This document shows positions 53,401 to 60,916 of a DNA stretch of 64,000 nt, piece after piece; position 1 is the first letter of the stretch; the number at the start of each line of letters is the position of its first letter. Made by a program: the position numbers and the translations under genes. The notes under the pieces were generated by a model. It saw nothing but the letters and a program-made list of their open reading frames with translations. It did not search any database and had not been told where the DNA came from. This DNA is from JAAELZ01 sp965237995 (GTDB lineage: Bacteria; Pseudomonadota; Gammaproteobacteria; Arenicellales; Poriferihabitantaceae), in the NCBI GenBank assembly GCA_965237995.1, contig CBDEGO010000003.1, positions 248,001 through 312,000 of the forward strand, in the 5' to 3' direction.

Positions 53401-56094
53401 GCTACACCAGCCGGTCGCGCCTGCATAGCCGTTGTTGACCGTTGCAGGGTTTGGATTATCAATACTCATCCAGTTACCCAAATTAATTCTACGTTCAGCA
53501 CGTCTACCCGCGCAATAACCGGGGCCATCTTTAGTTAAGGGAGCAGGAGCCACACCCGCTTCAGGCTGACCAACCCAATCGCCTCGCCCTCGTGCAGCAT
53601 GCACGTAAATATGCTCATCAATCGGTGTTAAGCTAATTTCCGGCTTAACTCGCGTTTGCAAAGCTAATTGATACGCGATACCTGCAGTCACTTGGCTGAA
53701 GCGGGTGGCTTGGAAATCAGGATCTTGATAATAAAAGAGTCCTCGCCAATTATGACGCTCTAACATTCTGACACGCACCTTGGTGACATTACCATAGACG
53801 TTATTACCATCAGTGTCCGTCCCAGTAACCAATGCAGCTAAAGCGGCTGTGTCAGTGGCATCTACCCAAGTTGCCTCGGCGTCATTACAGGTAGTCTCGT
53901 TAACTAAACGGTTTTCTGGGTCCGATGCCGCTAAGGGAACTTCCGCAACCTCTACCACATAGTCAGGATTGTCGCCATCGTCGAAAATCCCCCACATTTG
54001 CTTATAGGTAAAGCCGCTATCATAATTTAGATCAAACCAACTAAAACTCGATGCGCCCATGATGACATGAGCCAACCCATTAGAAGGCGAACCCGTGGTA
54101 ACACTGACAGGAGGATAACCGCCATCAAGATCGGTCTGCGTAGAATAACCTCCAGTAAAAGCTGAGTACTGTGGCAAGGTGGTAATTTGAAAATCAGACG
54201 GAAAATCAATTAAATCCATGTAAGTATTATCAAGCTCCACGCAGAGATGAACAGGGTCATCATCAATGCGACCATGATCTGTTGATCCCGCACCAGCCTT
54301 GGCGACAATCGTTAATAGCTCATTACGCGAAACGGCGTCTTGTCCGTTATTTAAAAAGAAATCACCCTCTCTACCAATACCACTCACTATCGGATCTCGG
54401 CCATCAGCAGCTCTCGATTCGACTCTCGCAGCTGCGTCTATCTCTTCTACGAGTTCCTTATAAGGGCCTTTATAAAAACTCACCTCGTGGTTATATCCTG
54501 AATACTGGAAAGCACCTGGAGTAACTGGAGGCGGGGGGACATCAGTGATCACCGCGACACGACCGTTATTGTTGATTTCAGTTTCAACCACATCAACGAC
54601 ACCTGGAACGAGAACAATGGCCTCGGTATTAGGCACTACACCGGTAGGTGCATCTGCGCCTGTGGTATCTAGTGAATCATCCGCATTTATAGTATTAAAA
54701 TAATCATTTAAAGCATTTGGCGCACCTCCCAGCGGGTCTTTAGCATCTAAATCAGTTTGTGGAATCCAGAAGGCAACCTGCGCCGAAATAACATAAGCAT
54801 TTCCAGACCGTTCAGCGGATACCCCGTTTGCAAAAAACTTCGGAAAACTGGTTGTATCATGCCCACTAATAACTATCTCAATTAGAGGGTAGTTAACAAT
54901 ACCGTTATCGACATCGCCCGGCGCTGCAGTGACGCCTGTCATGCCGCCCAAGTCCTGACACACCATGGTAAAGGAGTTAACTTCATTATCCAAGGCATCA
55001 CCACTTAAACCATCACCATACGGATAACTCCCTGACCCATCATACGGACCACAAGCGGTCCGGCCAATAGCTGTACCCACTGCCGCAGGAAGCAAGGTCG
55101 CATTGGGCGTCAAATCCCAAGCATGGTCATAAAAAGTGATCGGCACATCTTCAAAATTATCCACCCCTCGCTCTGGCGTAAATGAATCAGCCCCTGCTAG
55201 TTCAAGAGCAAGAGGATAAACCATAACCGCGCCAGCGACGCCTGCATTATCTACATCCTTAATTATATTAGGAACACCCTTTACCCAATCAGCCGCTGGC
55301 GCGGCTGAAATAGTAGTATTAACGATATTAGAAGCCACATCACCCGATTGATCGGTTGTGATAGAAGCCTGCATGGGAACGACATCACCATCTGATGGAG
55401 ATCCATCTAGTTTTTGAGCCACAGTCACAACAGGCGATACAGTTCCGCCTGTCCCTTCCACTACATCACCTAGATTACAAATCAGCAGAGCACCGCCATT
55501 AGGCGACGTTCCACGGGCTGTAAAACTCGACACTGGGTTTAACCCCGCGCCCCTTGTTAGACATCGATCAGACAACTCCTCAAAGAAAACATCGGGTCGA
55601 CCTGTATCAATCGTGATGACAACATTGGTAGCAATACCGTCAGTCAGCTCAGCATTTGGACTGGCGGCTGAATCTACATCATTGACATTCCAATGCACAT
55701 TATAGCCAACGCTATCATTTGTCCGTACCACTCCGTTTTGCTGAGAAGGGATGGCGCCATTTTGGCCGTCAAGGCCCGGTGTATGCGCCCCAGCACCGTC
55801 TACAGCGGTATCAGTAGGGCCATTAGATCTTTGTCGCAAGCCATCAAAAGCAACTTCTATTAATACTTCCGTATTAGGTGACCCTGCCTCAACACTCCAC
55901 GCTTTGACTGGCAACAGTAATGCACAAGCCACTGCACTTAATAAATACGTGGTTGCAAGGGCTCGCCCTGCACCTCGCTTAGAGACCAACCTACTAGACT
56001 TAGCACGTCTTAATGACCCGCTAGTTCGATTAAATTGAATGAACCCTAAAACTTGTTGCCTAAGGAAAGAAATCATTTTACTTTGTTGACACAT
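44479..56094 (-). CDS. Giant exported DUF11/SdrD-B repeat protein with C-terminal gingipain-like C25 cysteine peptidase
   Basis: A 3871-residue protein, 11.6 kb with no break. Start ATG at 56094 with an AGAAGAGA ribosome site; residues 1-68 are a long signal peptide (LATTYLLSAVACALLLPVKAW). About 70-1320: DUF11-like beta domains. About 1330-1468: SdrD-B domain (GGTLWLDADYDSLQDANEP). About 1480-2820: eight near-identical 168-residue DUF11-type repeats, each with a D-x-N-x-N-G-x-x-D-x-G-D loop and two Cys. About 2940-3040: Ig-like domain (GTVNIEWQTETEIANAGF). About 3075-3115: charged coiled coil. About 3135-3160: an internal signal-like segment (AKAAAFILSALVAPAQA). About 3160-3871: C25 peptidase with His about 3743 (SYFGHSSA) and Cys about 3777 (QGGCSNTF). 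No sorting signal is visible at the C-terminus. Probably a surface or secreted adhesin-protease. Confidence 0.88.
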   Translation of the reverse strand: MCQQSKMISFLRQQVLGFIQFNRTSGSLRRAKSSRLVSKRGAGRALATTYLLSAVACALLLPVKAWSVEAGSPNTEVLIEVAFDGLRQRSNGPTDTAVDGAGAHTPGLDGQNGAIPSQQNGVVRTNDSVGYNVHWNVNDVDSAASPNAELTDGIATNVVITIDTGRPDVFFEELSDRCLTRGAGLNPVSSFTARGTSPNGGALLICNLGDVVEGTGGTVSPVVTVAQKLDGSPSDGDVVPMQASITTDQSGDVASNIVNTTISAAPAADWVKGVPNIIKDVDNAGVAGAVMVYPLALELAGADSFTPERGVDNFEDVPITFYDHAWDLTPNATLLPAAVGTAIGRTACGPYDGSGSYPYGDGLSGDALDNEVNSFTMVCQDLGGMTGVTAAPGDVDNGIVNYPLIEIVISGHDTTSFPKFFANGVSAERSGNAYVISAQVAFWIPQTDLDAKDPLGGAPNALNDYFNTINADDSLDTTGADAPTGVVPNTEAIVLVPGVVDVVETEINNNGRVAVITDVPPPPVTPGAFQYSGYNHEVSFYKGPYKELVEEIDAAARVESRAADGRDPIVSGIGREGDFFLNNGQDAVSRNELLTIVAKAGAGSTDHGRIDDDPVHLCVELDNTYMDLIDFPSDFQITTLPQYSAFTGGYSTQTDLDGGYPPVSVTTGSPSNGLAHVIMGASSFSWFDLNYDSGFTYKQMWGIFDDGDNPDYVVEVAEVPLAASDPENRLVNETTCNDAEATWVDATDTAALAALVTGTDTDGNNVYGNVTKVRVRMLERHNWRGLFYYQDPDFQATRFSQVTAGIAYQLALQTRVKPEISLTPIDEHIYVHAARGRGDWVGQPEAGVAPAPLTKDGPGYCAGRRAERRINLGNWMSIDNPNPATVNNGYAGATGWCSLAYNNTNEKHYIDGLDLDPGAFESRSDDFRSTGQDGTSQSGDPTNSPRSPIVIAHADMVNIVEAQLTVNKTNLTGITNLAVNGDEYTFEIETSIVGSPVELFGDVTVTDLITSGAGHANFEFVSMTAPVDADDNPITGTANCTDSLAGVFGDVQCVFSGGAGSGDYRSSPFYAKFQVTVRMVSLRANQRYQNTVTASAERLTIAGGSYAPQVFETKIGNDVVYSAPEYNEITVRKDVPDLGGDCTVDPGSSAVAANTLFAGDCSVFRIGDEYSYVLTVDNNGLGDVGSVVIIDALPHTADGTELAASFIGTPAGTDAGDGRTPASNFSGTSELVSITTTGGGATVECTSDPVANINRNPDDNTNAWGATCDSTSTGFRVTFSALNASETKTVTVNLLPADSAKSDIYTNNFGARAANIDVPVRSNDVSAMIQGVSVGGTLWLDADYDSLQDANEPTIEGATVTLLDSNMVPIPGATVVTGPDGLYYFEHLPDGDYYVQVDVPSAEYEPVTTQGTSNSDIADDSSIATTNSPTQYVSDVITLSTGGEPDANTETGPISGTDDDADNALETNGNLTVDMGFMVVPDIELTKSSGIITDVNNNGITDAGDTIAYSFSVENTGGTILAPVTISDPKLGLTNAACVPTLAVGATATCSTTGNYTILQSDVEAGGVENVATTLAPSVDNNGGPLDDPANPGTPIAPATDTSDTGTDNGAPVTDPDTVETLNPLDENANVTTDPKDDPTTVLIAPVPGIELTKSVTSVTDVNSNGLTDAGDIIAYSFVVENTGNTILAPVTFSDAKLVLTNVACVDNLAVGATATCTTTGNYTILQADVEVGGVENVATATGTPVDSAGAVLNDISGSPLGPVTDTSDTGTDPDTNVITDPDTVETPNPLGPNPNDGADPKDDPTTVLITPTPQIEITKSITAVTDVNTNGLTDVGDTISYSFVVENTGSTILMPVTISDAKLGLTDVACVPTLAIGASATCTTTGSYTIMQVDVEAGGVENVATTTGTPVDSNDDPLDDPANPGTPLAAVTDTSDTGTDPAAVSITDPDTVETPNPLDENVNDTADPKDDPTTYLITPVPDIELTKSITAVTDVNGNGFTDAGDTVEYSFVVENTGNVILAPVTITDAKLGLTDAACADNIAVGATETCTTTATYTILQADVEAGGVENVATATGTPVDSNGDRLDDPANPGTPLIPVTDTSDTGTDPDTTVIVDPDTVETPNPLDENSNESTDPKDDPTTLLIAPMPLIEITKSVTSVTDVNSNGLTDAGDIIAYSFVVENTGNTILAPVTISDVKLGITDAACVTSLAVGATATCTTTGNYTILQADVEAGGVENVATTAGTPVDSNGVDVDDPANPGTPLGPVTDTSDTGTDPDTSVITDPDTVETPNPLGPNPNDGADPKDDPTTVLITPTPQIEITKSITAVTDVNTNGLTDVGDTISYSFVVENTGSTILMPVTISDAKLGLTDVACVPTLAIGASATCTTTGSYTIMQVDVEAGGVENVATTTGTPVDSNDDPLDDPANPGTPLTPVTDTSDTGTDTNGNMIPDPDTVETPNPLGENPNESTDPTDDPTTLMLTPVPDIELTKSITAVTDVNGNGFTDAGDTVEYSFSVENTGSTILAPVTISDAKLGLTDVACADNIAVGATETCTTTATYTILQADVEAGGVENVATATGTPVDSNGDRLDDPANPGTPLTPVTDTSDTGTDPDTSVITDPDTVETPNPLGPNPNDGADPKDDPTTLLIAPMPQLELTKFAGVVTDENTNGITDVGDTITYTFMVENTGNTILAPVTISDAKLGLADVACVATLAIGATATCTTIGSYAIVQADIDAGSVENVATTTGAPVDSSDVPLNDISGTPLDPVMDTSDTGTDPDGNQITDPDTVETPNPLGENPNDPDDPTDDPTTTMLTPIPPPSLIISKEFGGIAEVSEGVYRVTFNMVVINDGDVLLENVQIVDDLNAMLNNPVASGAQVSNASVVDNSAIAGTTPLVVSNTYTGTGDNNLLAPTGNTLVSGAIGNVSVSFDLTPARYYGPFNNLALATGVDPLGNVEMDYSENSATPTSTNGGGDFTSETPFGVTPPSTPITLGWFRASDNLNGTVNIEWQTETEIANAGFYLSSVDSDGNVKRLNETIILSQGDASSAQSYSFVATTEQTQFMLTDVGVAGKEVIHGPFNLGEEHGFLSKPRPIDWDVINQESEEKKTLREQQRIQEMQRKLNQFKNLQSNSDDTENKGTSYYVAKAAAFILSALVAPAQAIDLVSFEVEQAGVYEVTHQDLMNSGLDLRGIATNRIGLKENSQLWPVSINTGASASFTDGSSLVFAGRALSTLYSKINRYTLVLDEGQLGIEQDDTNYPGSDIALASSYLGEKVYAPQNKYSFYSPEPDDSWFADQLSAFDSSGVSKTVTLNISDYAPAINYGFSSSGVTRQPALRPALEVSLWGASTFDGNGAAQPDHHVLIDFNGQQVINSRFDGFRTKTEKAGLTSLQIGNNTIKVSVPKDTGYLYDIVMLDHITLKYPKKFVAEGQGSLVFNSNWSKFRVKGLDSAEATVIRMDADGNGYFMAQRGVGSCTNSCVYFAGSDTEQEDTYYVATNSGTLKPTVSVAADSAMSSGAAKYVIISHPDFIGTSSSLLENYANEITSQYGTVDLIDVETIYAEYSGGVVDAAAIAQFIEDAYHNRGTRHILLVGGDVYDYHDNLETGSRSFIPSIYTPVANNVTSVPSDASYALIDNDLVPDLSIARLPVRTTGELANLVTKRQRYLARDYGNKALFAADRLDASNYSFKSDSERLIFDHFRNNWSVDKVYYDDATTTLAQARLNIQNAINGGVGVVSYFGHSSADRWSLSGMLTADDVSGLNNFQKPTVVVQGGCSNTFYVSPNTEPMAHRFLVEGEQGAVTVMGASSYTQATAEKRMSGFLFKFLKQGMSIGDAVLAAKQQIAINTPYQLDVLLGWAVLGFDDMPVYQ
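47632..51652 (-). repeat. Eight tandem coding repeats of about 504 bases, with a duplicated three-unit block
   Basis: Unit starts fall near 51650, 51145, 50648, 50145, 49640, 49136, 48633 and 48128, each encoding about 168 residues of the giant protein. Units 2-3-4 and 5-6-7 correspond one to one with a period of about 1512 bases. For example 48804-49230 and 50316-50742 differ at only a few bases. Unit 1 and unit 8 are the most diverged, as expected at the ends of an array. The pattern is seen directly in the sequence. Confidence 0.9.
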
Positions 56095-56891
56095 AGGTTA
56101 TCTCTTCTATATATTTTTTTGCAATTGCTGTGCAGACTGCATGTTTTCACAATGATCTAAATAATTAAAAATTGCATTATTTTGCCGCGCTCCGAAACCA
56201 CCACAATGTTATGGATACCTTTTACCTTGTACCTTTTACAACGTTGTGATTACCATTTAACTTACAACAAAACCAATCACAGCAGATCATACAAAAAAAA
56301 AGATGGAAATAACAGCTATAATTTGTACTAGGTTATTGTAAATGAACAAATTTATGTAAGAAAGCTAAGGAACTCAATGCCGCAATAGAATACTAAAAAT
56401 ACTATCGCCTGCCTCTGCAAATGAACTAGGTTCAAAGCCATTTCAAAGTAGTTATGCTCCTGCCTTATTGGGCCTTGCTTGAAGTAGAAAGAGTTAAACT
56501 GTTTTTAATATTATGTTGGAGGAGTACACCCAGTTGCCGCATGCAGTCTTTCGTTATTGTGCTTCCACACCCATTTGGCTGCTAAAAGTGGCATACATTC
56601 TGAACAGATTTACCTAATCAAATAAGTGACAAAGTAAGTTAGTTTTTGCTTGCCCATTGAAATAATTGAGTACCGATATATTCTAGGGCAACACCATACC
56701 TACGCCCAAGCAACGTCTGTTATAAATTTGTGATGAACATGATTAACTTCCGTGATGCTAAATATGTAGCGGGATAATAAATTAGCGCATAGTGAAATCT
56801 AGATTGAACTGGGCATTATGCTTCTTCGCAGATTCATTAGATTTTGCAGGCAGAATTTAACAATTTACTTTTATAACCAGAGGATATGATC
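56095..56891. other. Long intergenic region between giant-protein gene and LPMO gene
   Basis: About 790 bases, AT-rich, between divergent genes. It holds a relic of an IS3-type transposase (56511-56606). The rest should hold the promoters of both neighbours; an A/T-rich stretch at 56285-56340 with runs of A and a possible TATAAT-like element lies about 200 bases upstream of the giant gene. No other gene or RNA was recognised. Confidence 0.55.
56511..56606 (-). mobile_element. Relic of an IS3-family transposase C-terminus
   Basis: Read on the minus strand, this piece encodes about 30 residues, SECMPLLAAKWVWKHNNERL followed by HAATGCTPPT and a stop. The W-x-W-x-x-N-N-E-R-x-H-x-A-x-G-x-x-P pattern is the end of the integrase core in IS3-group OrfB transposases. 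Upstream the frame is closed by a stop and no further transposase similarity or inverted repeats were found. It is an old fragment. Confidence 0.7.
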
Positions 56892-58169
56892 ATGGCCACT
56901 ACTAATAAATATGGTAATAAACTGGCAAAACCCCATCACCGACTAGCACTTTCGCGATTATTTTATTTGTTAGTGGTGTCTATACTAGTCACATTATCTT
57001 GGAGCAAAGCTGCATTTTCGCATGGCTATGTGACTTACCCCAAAGCTAGACAGGTGATTTGCGATGAACAAGGAGGGTATTGGTGGCCCAATGATGGTTC
57101 TGGCATCGCTAATGAAGCCTGTCGGAATGTCTTTTTAGAATCAGGCGTGACCCCCTTCGTGCAGAAGAACGAGCTGGCTACTTTAGTGGCTGAACCAGGT
57201 TATGAACAGCCTAGTGTAGTACGAGAGCATGTAATCGACGGCTTATTGTGCGCCGGAGGCGACCCACAGAAAAGTGGTTTAGACATACCCTCTGCTCATT
57301 GGCAACGTACCGATTTGGTAGCAGGCAGCACTATTCAATATCGACTACGTGCGACAGCCGCACATTACCCTAACTTCTTTGAGTTTTTTGTTTCAAAGTC
57401 AGAATATAACTCAGCCACAGATGTGCTTAGCTGGGATGATTTAGAACTGTTTTATCGAATAGATGATGTATACCCCACGACTGAATCAAGCGGTAATTAT
57501 TTTTTGATTGATTTACCCTTACCTGCAGGCGTGAGTGGTGATGCAATTATTTATACGCGTTGGCAACGAAAAGACCCAGCGGGAGAGGGTTTTTATAATT
57601 GTAGTGATGTAAATTTTGGTGGAGAAACCACGACTGGCGAGGAGTTAACGCCCAAGGCACATGCAAACGCTCAGCCCAAAGAACCTGTAGGCTCAGAAAA
57701 AGTGACGCTTTCGGCCAGTGGTTCAACCAATCCAAATGATAACCTTGGTTTAAGTTTAAGCTATCAATGGCGCCAAGTTGAAGGCCCTCAAGTAAACATT
57801 ATCCGCTTTGACAAAGAGTACGCACAAGTTACGTTACCAGAAGTTACCGAGGAAACAAGTTACCGCTTTGAAGTTGAAGTGAGCAATGGCAATGGTAAAG
57901 ACGTGGCCAGCGTACTTATCGTGCAAACCCCTGGTGAAGATGAAGGCGAGCCTGAAACGGGTGGAGGCGGTAGTATTGAAGCAGAGTATACCTATCCAAA
58001 TGGTTTGGGTAGCTACGGACCTGGGACAGTTGTGTTAGGTACTGATGGCAGTATCTACGAGTGCCGGCCTTTTCCATATTCAGGCTGGTGCAACAGCTGG
58101 GGTTTGTATTACGCACCAGGCACTGGAATTGCGTGGGCAGATGCGTGGATAAAACCAGCTAAGCCCTAA
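56892..58169 (+). CDS. Chitin-active lytic polysaccharide monooxygenase (AA10) with C-terminal CBM73-like module
   Basis: A 425-residue secreted copper enzyme. The signal peptide ends at FS; the mature protein starts HGYVTYPKARQ, giving the N-terminal His of the copper brace. The AA10 domain (about 48-250) has WWPNDGSGIANEAC, the second brace His in SAHWQRTDL, and a C-terminal YNCSDVNFG. About 260-355 is a PKD/Ig-like domain (VTLSASGSTNPNDNLGLSLSY). About 368-425 is a small CBM73/CBM5-like module (YPNGLGSYGPGTVV, GWCNSWGLYYAPGTGIAWADAW). It cleaves crystalline chitin oxidatively. ATG 56892 is preferred over 56886 because it is eight bases after AGAGG. A terminator follows. Confidence 0.92.
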   Translation: MATTNKYGNKLAKPHHRLALSRLFYLLVVSILVTLSWSKAAFSHGYVTYPKARQVICDEQGGYWWPNDGSGIANEACRNVFLESGVTPFVQKNELATLVAEPGYEQPSVVREHVIDGLLCAGGDPQKSGLDIPSAHWQRTDLVAGSTIQYRLRATAAHYPNFFEFFVSKSEYNSATDVLSWDDLELFYRIDDVYPTTESSGNYFLIDLPLPAGVSGDAIIYTRWQRKDPAGEGFYNCSDVNFGGETTTGEELTPKAHANAQPKEPVGSEKVTLSASGSTNPNDNLGLSLSYQWRQVEGPQVNIIRFDKEYAQVTLPEVTEETSYRFEVEVSNGNGKDVASVLIVQTPGEDEGEPETGGGGSIEAEYTYPNGLGSYGPGTVVLGTDGSIYECRPFPYSGWCNSWGLYYAPGTGIAWADAWIKPAKP

Positions 58170-58191
58170 AAACCATATAGGCACATAGATA

Positions 58192-58222
58192 GAGTCAGGC
58201 GGAAACGCTTGGCTCTTTTTTT
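58192..58222 (+). terminator. Intrinsic terminator after the LPMO gene
   Basis: GAGTCAGGCG (58192-58201) pairs over ten positions, with G-T pairs, with CGCTTGGCTC (58206-58215) around a GAAA tetraloop, followed by seven T residues. It starts 22 bases after the LPMO stop codon. Confidence 0.9.
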
Positions 58223-58418
58223 GTAACTCGGTTTCACGATACGCTGTTTGCATTTGCATCAAATTGAAGTTCATCACAATAAATTTCACACTAACTTGTA
58301 TAGTATTAGTTTGGCAAAAAACTGACAGTACCAAGTTAAAATATATACGCCTGAATAAACATAATCAATCGTATCCAATTTCATTGGTTTTCCCAAAGAA
58401 AGCGTAAAATAACGCCAT

Positions 58419-59090
58419 TTATTTCCCTATAGAAACTATACCTATTGATGCCGTTAAATCTTTGAATTCTCTAGGCACACTATTAATCTGAATCGAAACC
58501 TTACTCATTTTCGACTCGACGCTGAAAAAACCCGTATAATCCATACTTAATGTCGGTCCATAGATAGGGGAGGCCTTCACAGATTGCATATTTAGATTAT
58601 ATGGTGAAAGCACTTTTTCGTCGAAGGGATAAACTTTCCCCCCAGATGCTCCCGTACCTTTTTTAAATCGCATTATCCATTCACTTTTCGCTGAAGGAAG
58701 AACATCCTTCGCTTCAGCCATTCTTAAAAAATGATGATTTATACCTCCGAATAAATTCAGCAATACTTCGTCCTGTTCCCCATATATTTTCAACTCTACA
58801 TTAGCCGAAAGTTCGTGGAACAATATAGGGGTTGGGCTTGTTATATTAAGTCGCGCTGTAGCATAATTGTTCGACTTCATTCCAACAATATCGTACTCTT
58901 TCGAAATACCTTCGGCAAAATTAAACTCATCTAGAGTCAAGATGTAACTTCTAAGTGGCCACAACCCGTTTTTTTCAAGTACTCCTTCACCTTTGTAGCT
59001 AAAACCATAAGCCAATAATACGGCAATAAGAACACCTACCCCTATTTTTACGGATAAGCCTTTTATTTTGCTCTTATGTGGTCGGTTCAT
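58419..59090 (-). CDS. Hypothetical membrane-anchored protein
   Basis: A 223-residue protein I do not recognise. A Lys-rich start (NRPHKSKIKGLSVK) is followed by one hydrophobic segment (about 15-33, IGVGVLIAVLLAYGF) and a roughly 190-residue domain, probably periplasmic, with alternating polar/hydrophobic strands and no cysteines. The start is set at the ATG at 59090; a GTG at 59117 would add nine residues. It is alone: convergent with the LPMO gene and about 275 bases from comM. Its codon use and AT content look slightly higher than its neighbours. Confidence 0.6.
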   Translation of the reverse strand: MNRPHKSKIKGLSVKIGVGVLIAVLLAYGFSYKGEGVLEKNGLWPLRSYILTLDEFNFAEGISKEYDIVGMKSNNYATARLNITSPTPILFHELSANVELKIYGEQDEVLLNLFGGINHHFLRMAEAKDVLPSAKSEWIMRFKKGTGASGGKVYPFDEKVLSPYNLNMQSVKASPIYGPTLSMDYTGFFSVESKMSKVSIQINSVPREFKDLTASIGIVSIGK

Positions 59091-59221
59091 TATTGCGCGT
59101 ACAAACAATAAATACACTTCAAGACAACTTCTATCGCTGTTATGTTTACCATGATTAAATTGCGCTGCGTATTGCTCAACAATGCAACTATCGAGTTATT
59201 ACTCATCAAAAATAAATAGGG

Positions 59222-59347
59222 TCAGACTCGATTGATAATAGCACTTTGATACTTCTTAGATTTTCTATCACTCTCTTTCGCTTTAGGAGCAACGGTTCGG
59301 TCATTCTTAGTGGCAATCTGGATAATTCGAGGGAGATCAGATCTCAT
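59222..59347 (-). other. Short open frame and repeat-like motif downstream of comM
   Basis: A 41-codon frame starts at an ATG 20 bases after the comM stop and reads MRSDLPRIIQIATKN, then a basic stretch ending INRV. Its stop falls in GGGTCAGACTCGATT (59219-59233), a motif I associate with the ends of REP/RAYT-type repeat elements. It may be a remnant of such an element or of another gene; no domain is recognised. Confidence 0.3.
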
Positions 59348-59365
59348 TATTCAAACACCAAGGCA

Positions 59366-60877
59366 TTAAACAGCACGATCAAAACTTCGAAATTGAATCG
59401 CTTGCATAACATGGTTCTTTTCAATGTTTGCTGAACTAGACAAGTCGGCAATCGTGCGGGACAGTTTTAAAATACGATGGTAACTCCGAGCACTCAAACC
59501 CAAGCGCTCAATTGCAGAGTTTAAAAGCTGATTTGAATCAGCATCTAATTGACAAAAGCGTTCTATCTGCTTGTTTGACAGGGATGAATTTAAGCAATCT
59601 TGACGATTTAATTGAACCGCTCTGGCCGACAACACATCCGATCTTACCGTTGCTGTTGAAGGTTCTAACTCGGCTGGCGCGCTCAGTATTTCTTGCGGCA
59701 CTCTAGGCACTTCAATGTGAATATCTATGCGGTCTAATAGCGGGCCAGATAGTTTGGACCTATATTGCTGAATCTGCGCGGGAGTGCAATTACACCGCGT
59801 TGGATTAGCGCTGTCTCCGTAATAGCCGTCCTTACAAGGGTTCATAGCCGCAATTAACAAAAACTTGGCAGGAAACACATTCCTATAGGCTGCTCTAGCA
59901 ATCGACACTTCACCCGACTCCATTGGTTCGCGCATGGTTTCAAGTACTTTTCTATCAAATTCCGTGAGCTCGTCTAAAAACAAAATGCCGTTATGGGCTA
60001 ACGATATTTCACCGGGTTGCGCTTTTGCACCACCGCCTACTATTGCAGCAGCGGAAGCACTATGATGTGGCGACCTATAAGGTCTATCGCGCCATGTATT
60101 TATATTAAGCCCGTCTTGGCTTAAAGAATTGAGAGCTGCACTCTGCAAGGCTTGGTGTTCAGTAAGTGGCGGTAGTAGCCCTGCAAACCGGCTTGCTAGC
60201 ATTGTTTTGCCGGTACCCGGCGGGCCATAGAGCAAAATATTGTGCTCTCCTGCTGCAGCGACTTTCAGTGCATGTTTCGCAAACTGTTGGCCCTTTATGT
60301 CACTTAGGTCTTTATTGCCCTCATGTTGCGGCGTGTATGGCGCCGGCTCAGTCAGTGTAATCGGTTTTAAACCGTGCAAGTGCGAAACCAAGTCTAGCAA
60401 ATGGTCTATGCCGATAACCTCGACATTAGGTGCTAACACAGCTTCCGCGGCGTTTTGCTGCGGCACTATCAGTTGCACAGTTTGGTCGACTAAAGCGAGC
60501 GCGGCGATTAATATGCCCTTAATTTGTCTAACGCTGCCGCTTAGGGCCAGTTCACCTAAGAACACTTTATCTCTAGTTCTAATGGCATCGATCTGACCCG
60601 AAGCAACCAGAATACCAACTGCGATGGCTAAGTCGTAACGCCCTCCCTCTTTCGGCAAATCAGCCGGGGCCAAATTGACTGTTATTTTCTTACGGGGAAA
60701 TTCAAATTTTGAATTGATTATGGCGCTACGCACTCTATCCTTACTTTCTCTAACCGCTGCTTCAGGAAGCCCCACGATAGAAAATGCAGGCAACCCACCT
60801 GTTAAGTGCACTTCTACACTGACTTCCGGTGCTGTGATGCCCCGCTCAGCCAGACTCTTGATTATTGCTAACGACAT
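59366..60877 (-). CDS. comM: YifB/ComM family Mg-chelatase-like ATPase
   Basis: A 503-residue AAA+ protein. The N-terminal domain (1-170) has GLPEAAVRESKDRVRSAI; the ATPase core has Walker A YGPPGTGKTML, Walker B GILFLDELTEFDR, and the MNPCKDGYYGD...CNC zinc-like loop; the C-terminal part ends in a Mg-chelatase-type helical domain (GLSARSYHRILKLSRTIADL). ComM is a branch-migration helicase that helps integrate DNA taken up by natural transformation. It follows ubiK, a conserved order in Pseudomonas and relatives. Confidence 0.95.
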   Translation of the reverse strand: MSLAIIKSLAERGITAPEVSVEVHLTGGLPAFSIVGLPEAAVRESKDRVRSAIINSKFEFPRKKITVNLAPADLPKEGGRYDLAIAVGILVASGQIDAIRTRDKVFLGELALSGSVRQIKGILIAALALVDQTVQLIVPQQNAAEAVLAPNVEVIGIDHLLDLVSHLHGLKPITLTEPAPYTPQHEGNKDLSDIKGQQFAKHALKVAAAGEHNILLYGPPGTGKTMLASRFAGLLPPLTEHQALQSAALNSLSQDGLNINTWRDRPYRSPHHSASAAAIVGGGAKAQPGEISLAHNGILFLDELTEFDRKVLETMREPMESGEVSIARAAYRNVFPAKFLLIAAMNPCKDGYYGDSANPTRCNCTPAQIQQYRSKLSGPLLDRIDIHIEVPRVPQEILSAPAELEPSTATVRSDVLSARAVQLNRQDCLNSSLSNKQIERFCQLDADSNQLLNSAIERLGLSARSYHRILKLSRTIADLSSSANIEKNHVMQAIQFRSFDRAV

Positions 60878-60916
60878 ATCCTTTCGCCTTAGTCCTTTAA
60901 AAAGAAGCGTTGTTTT

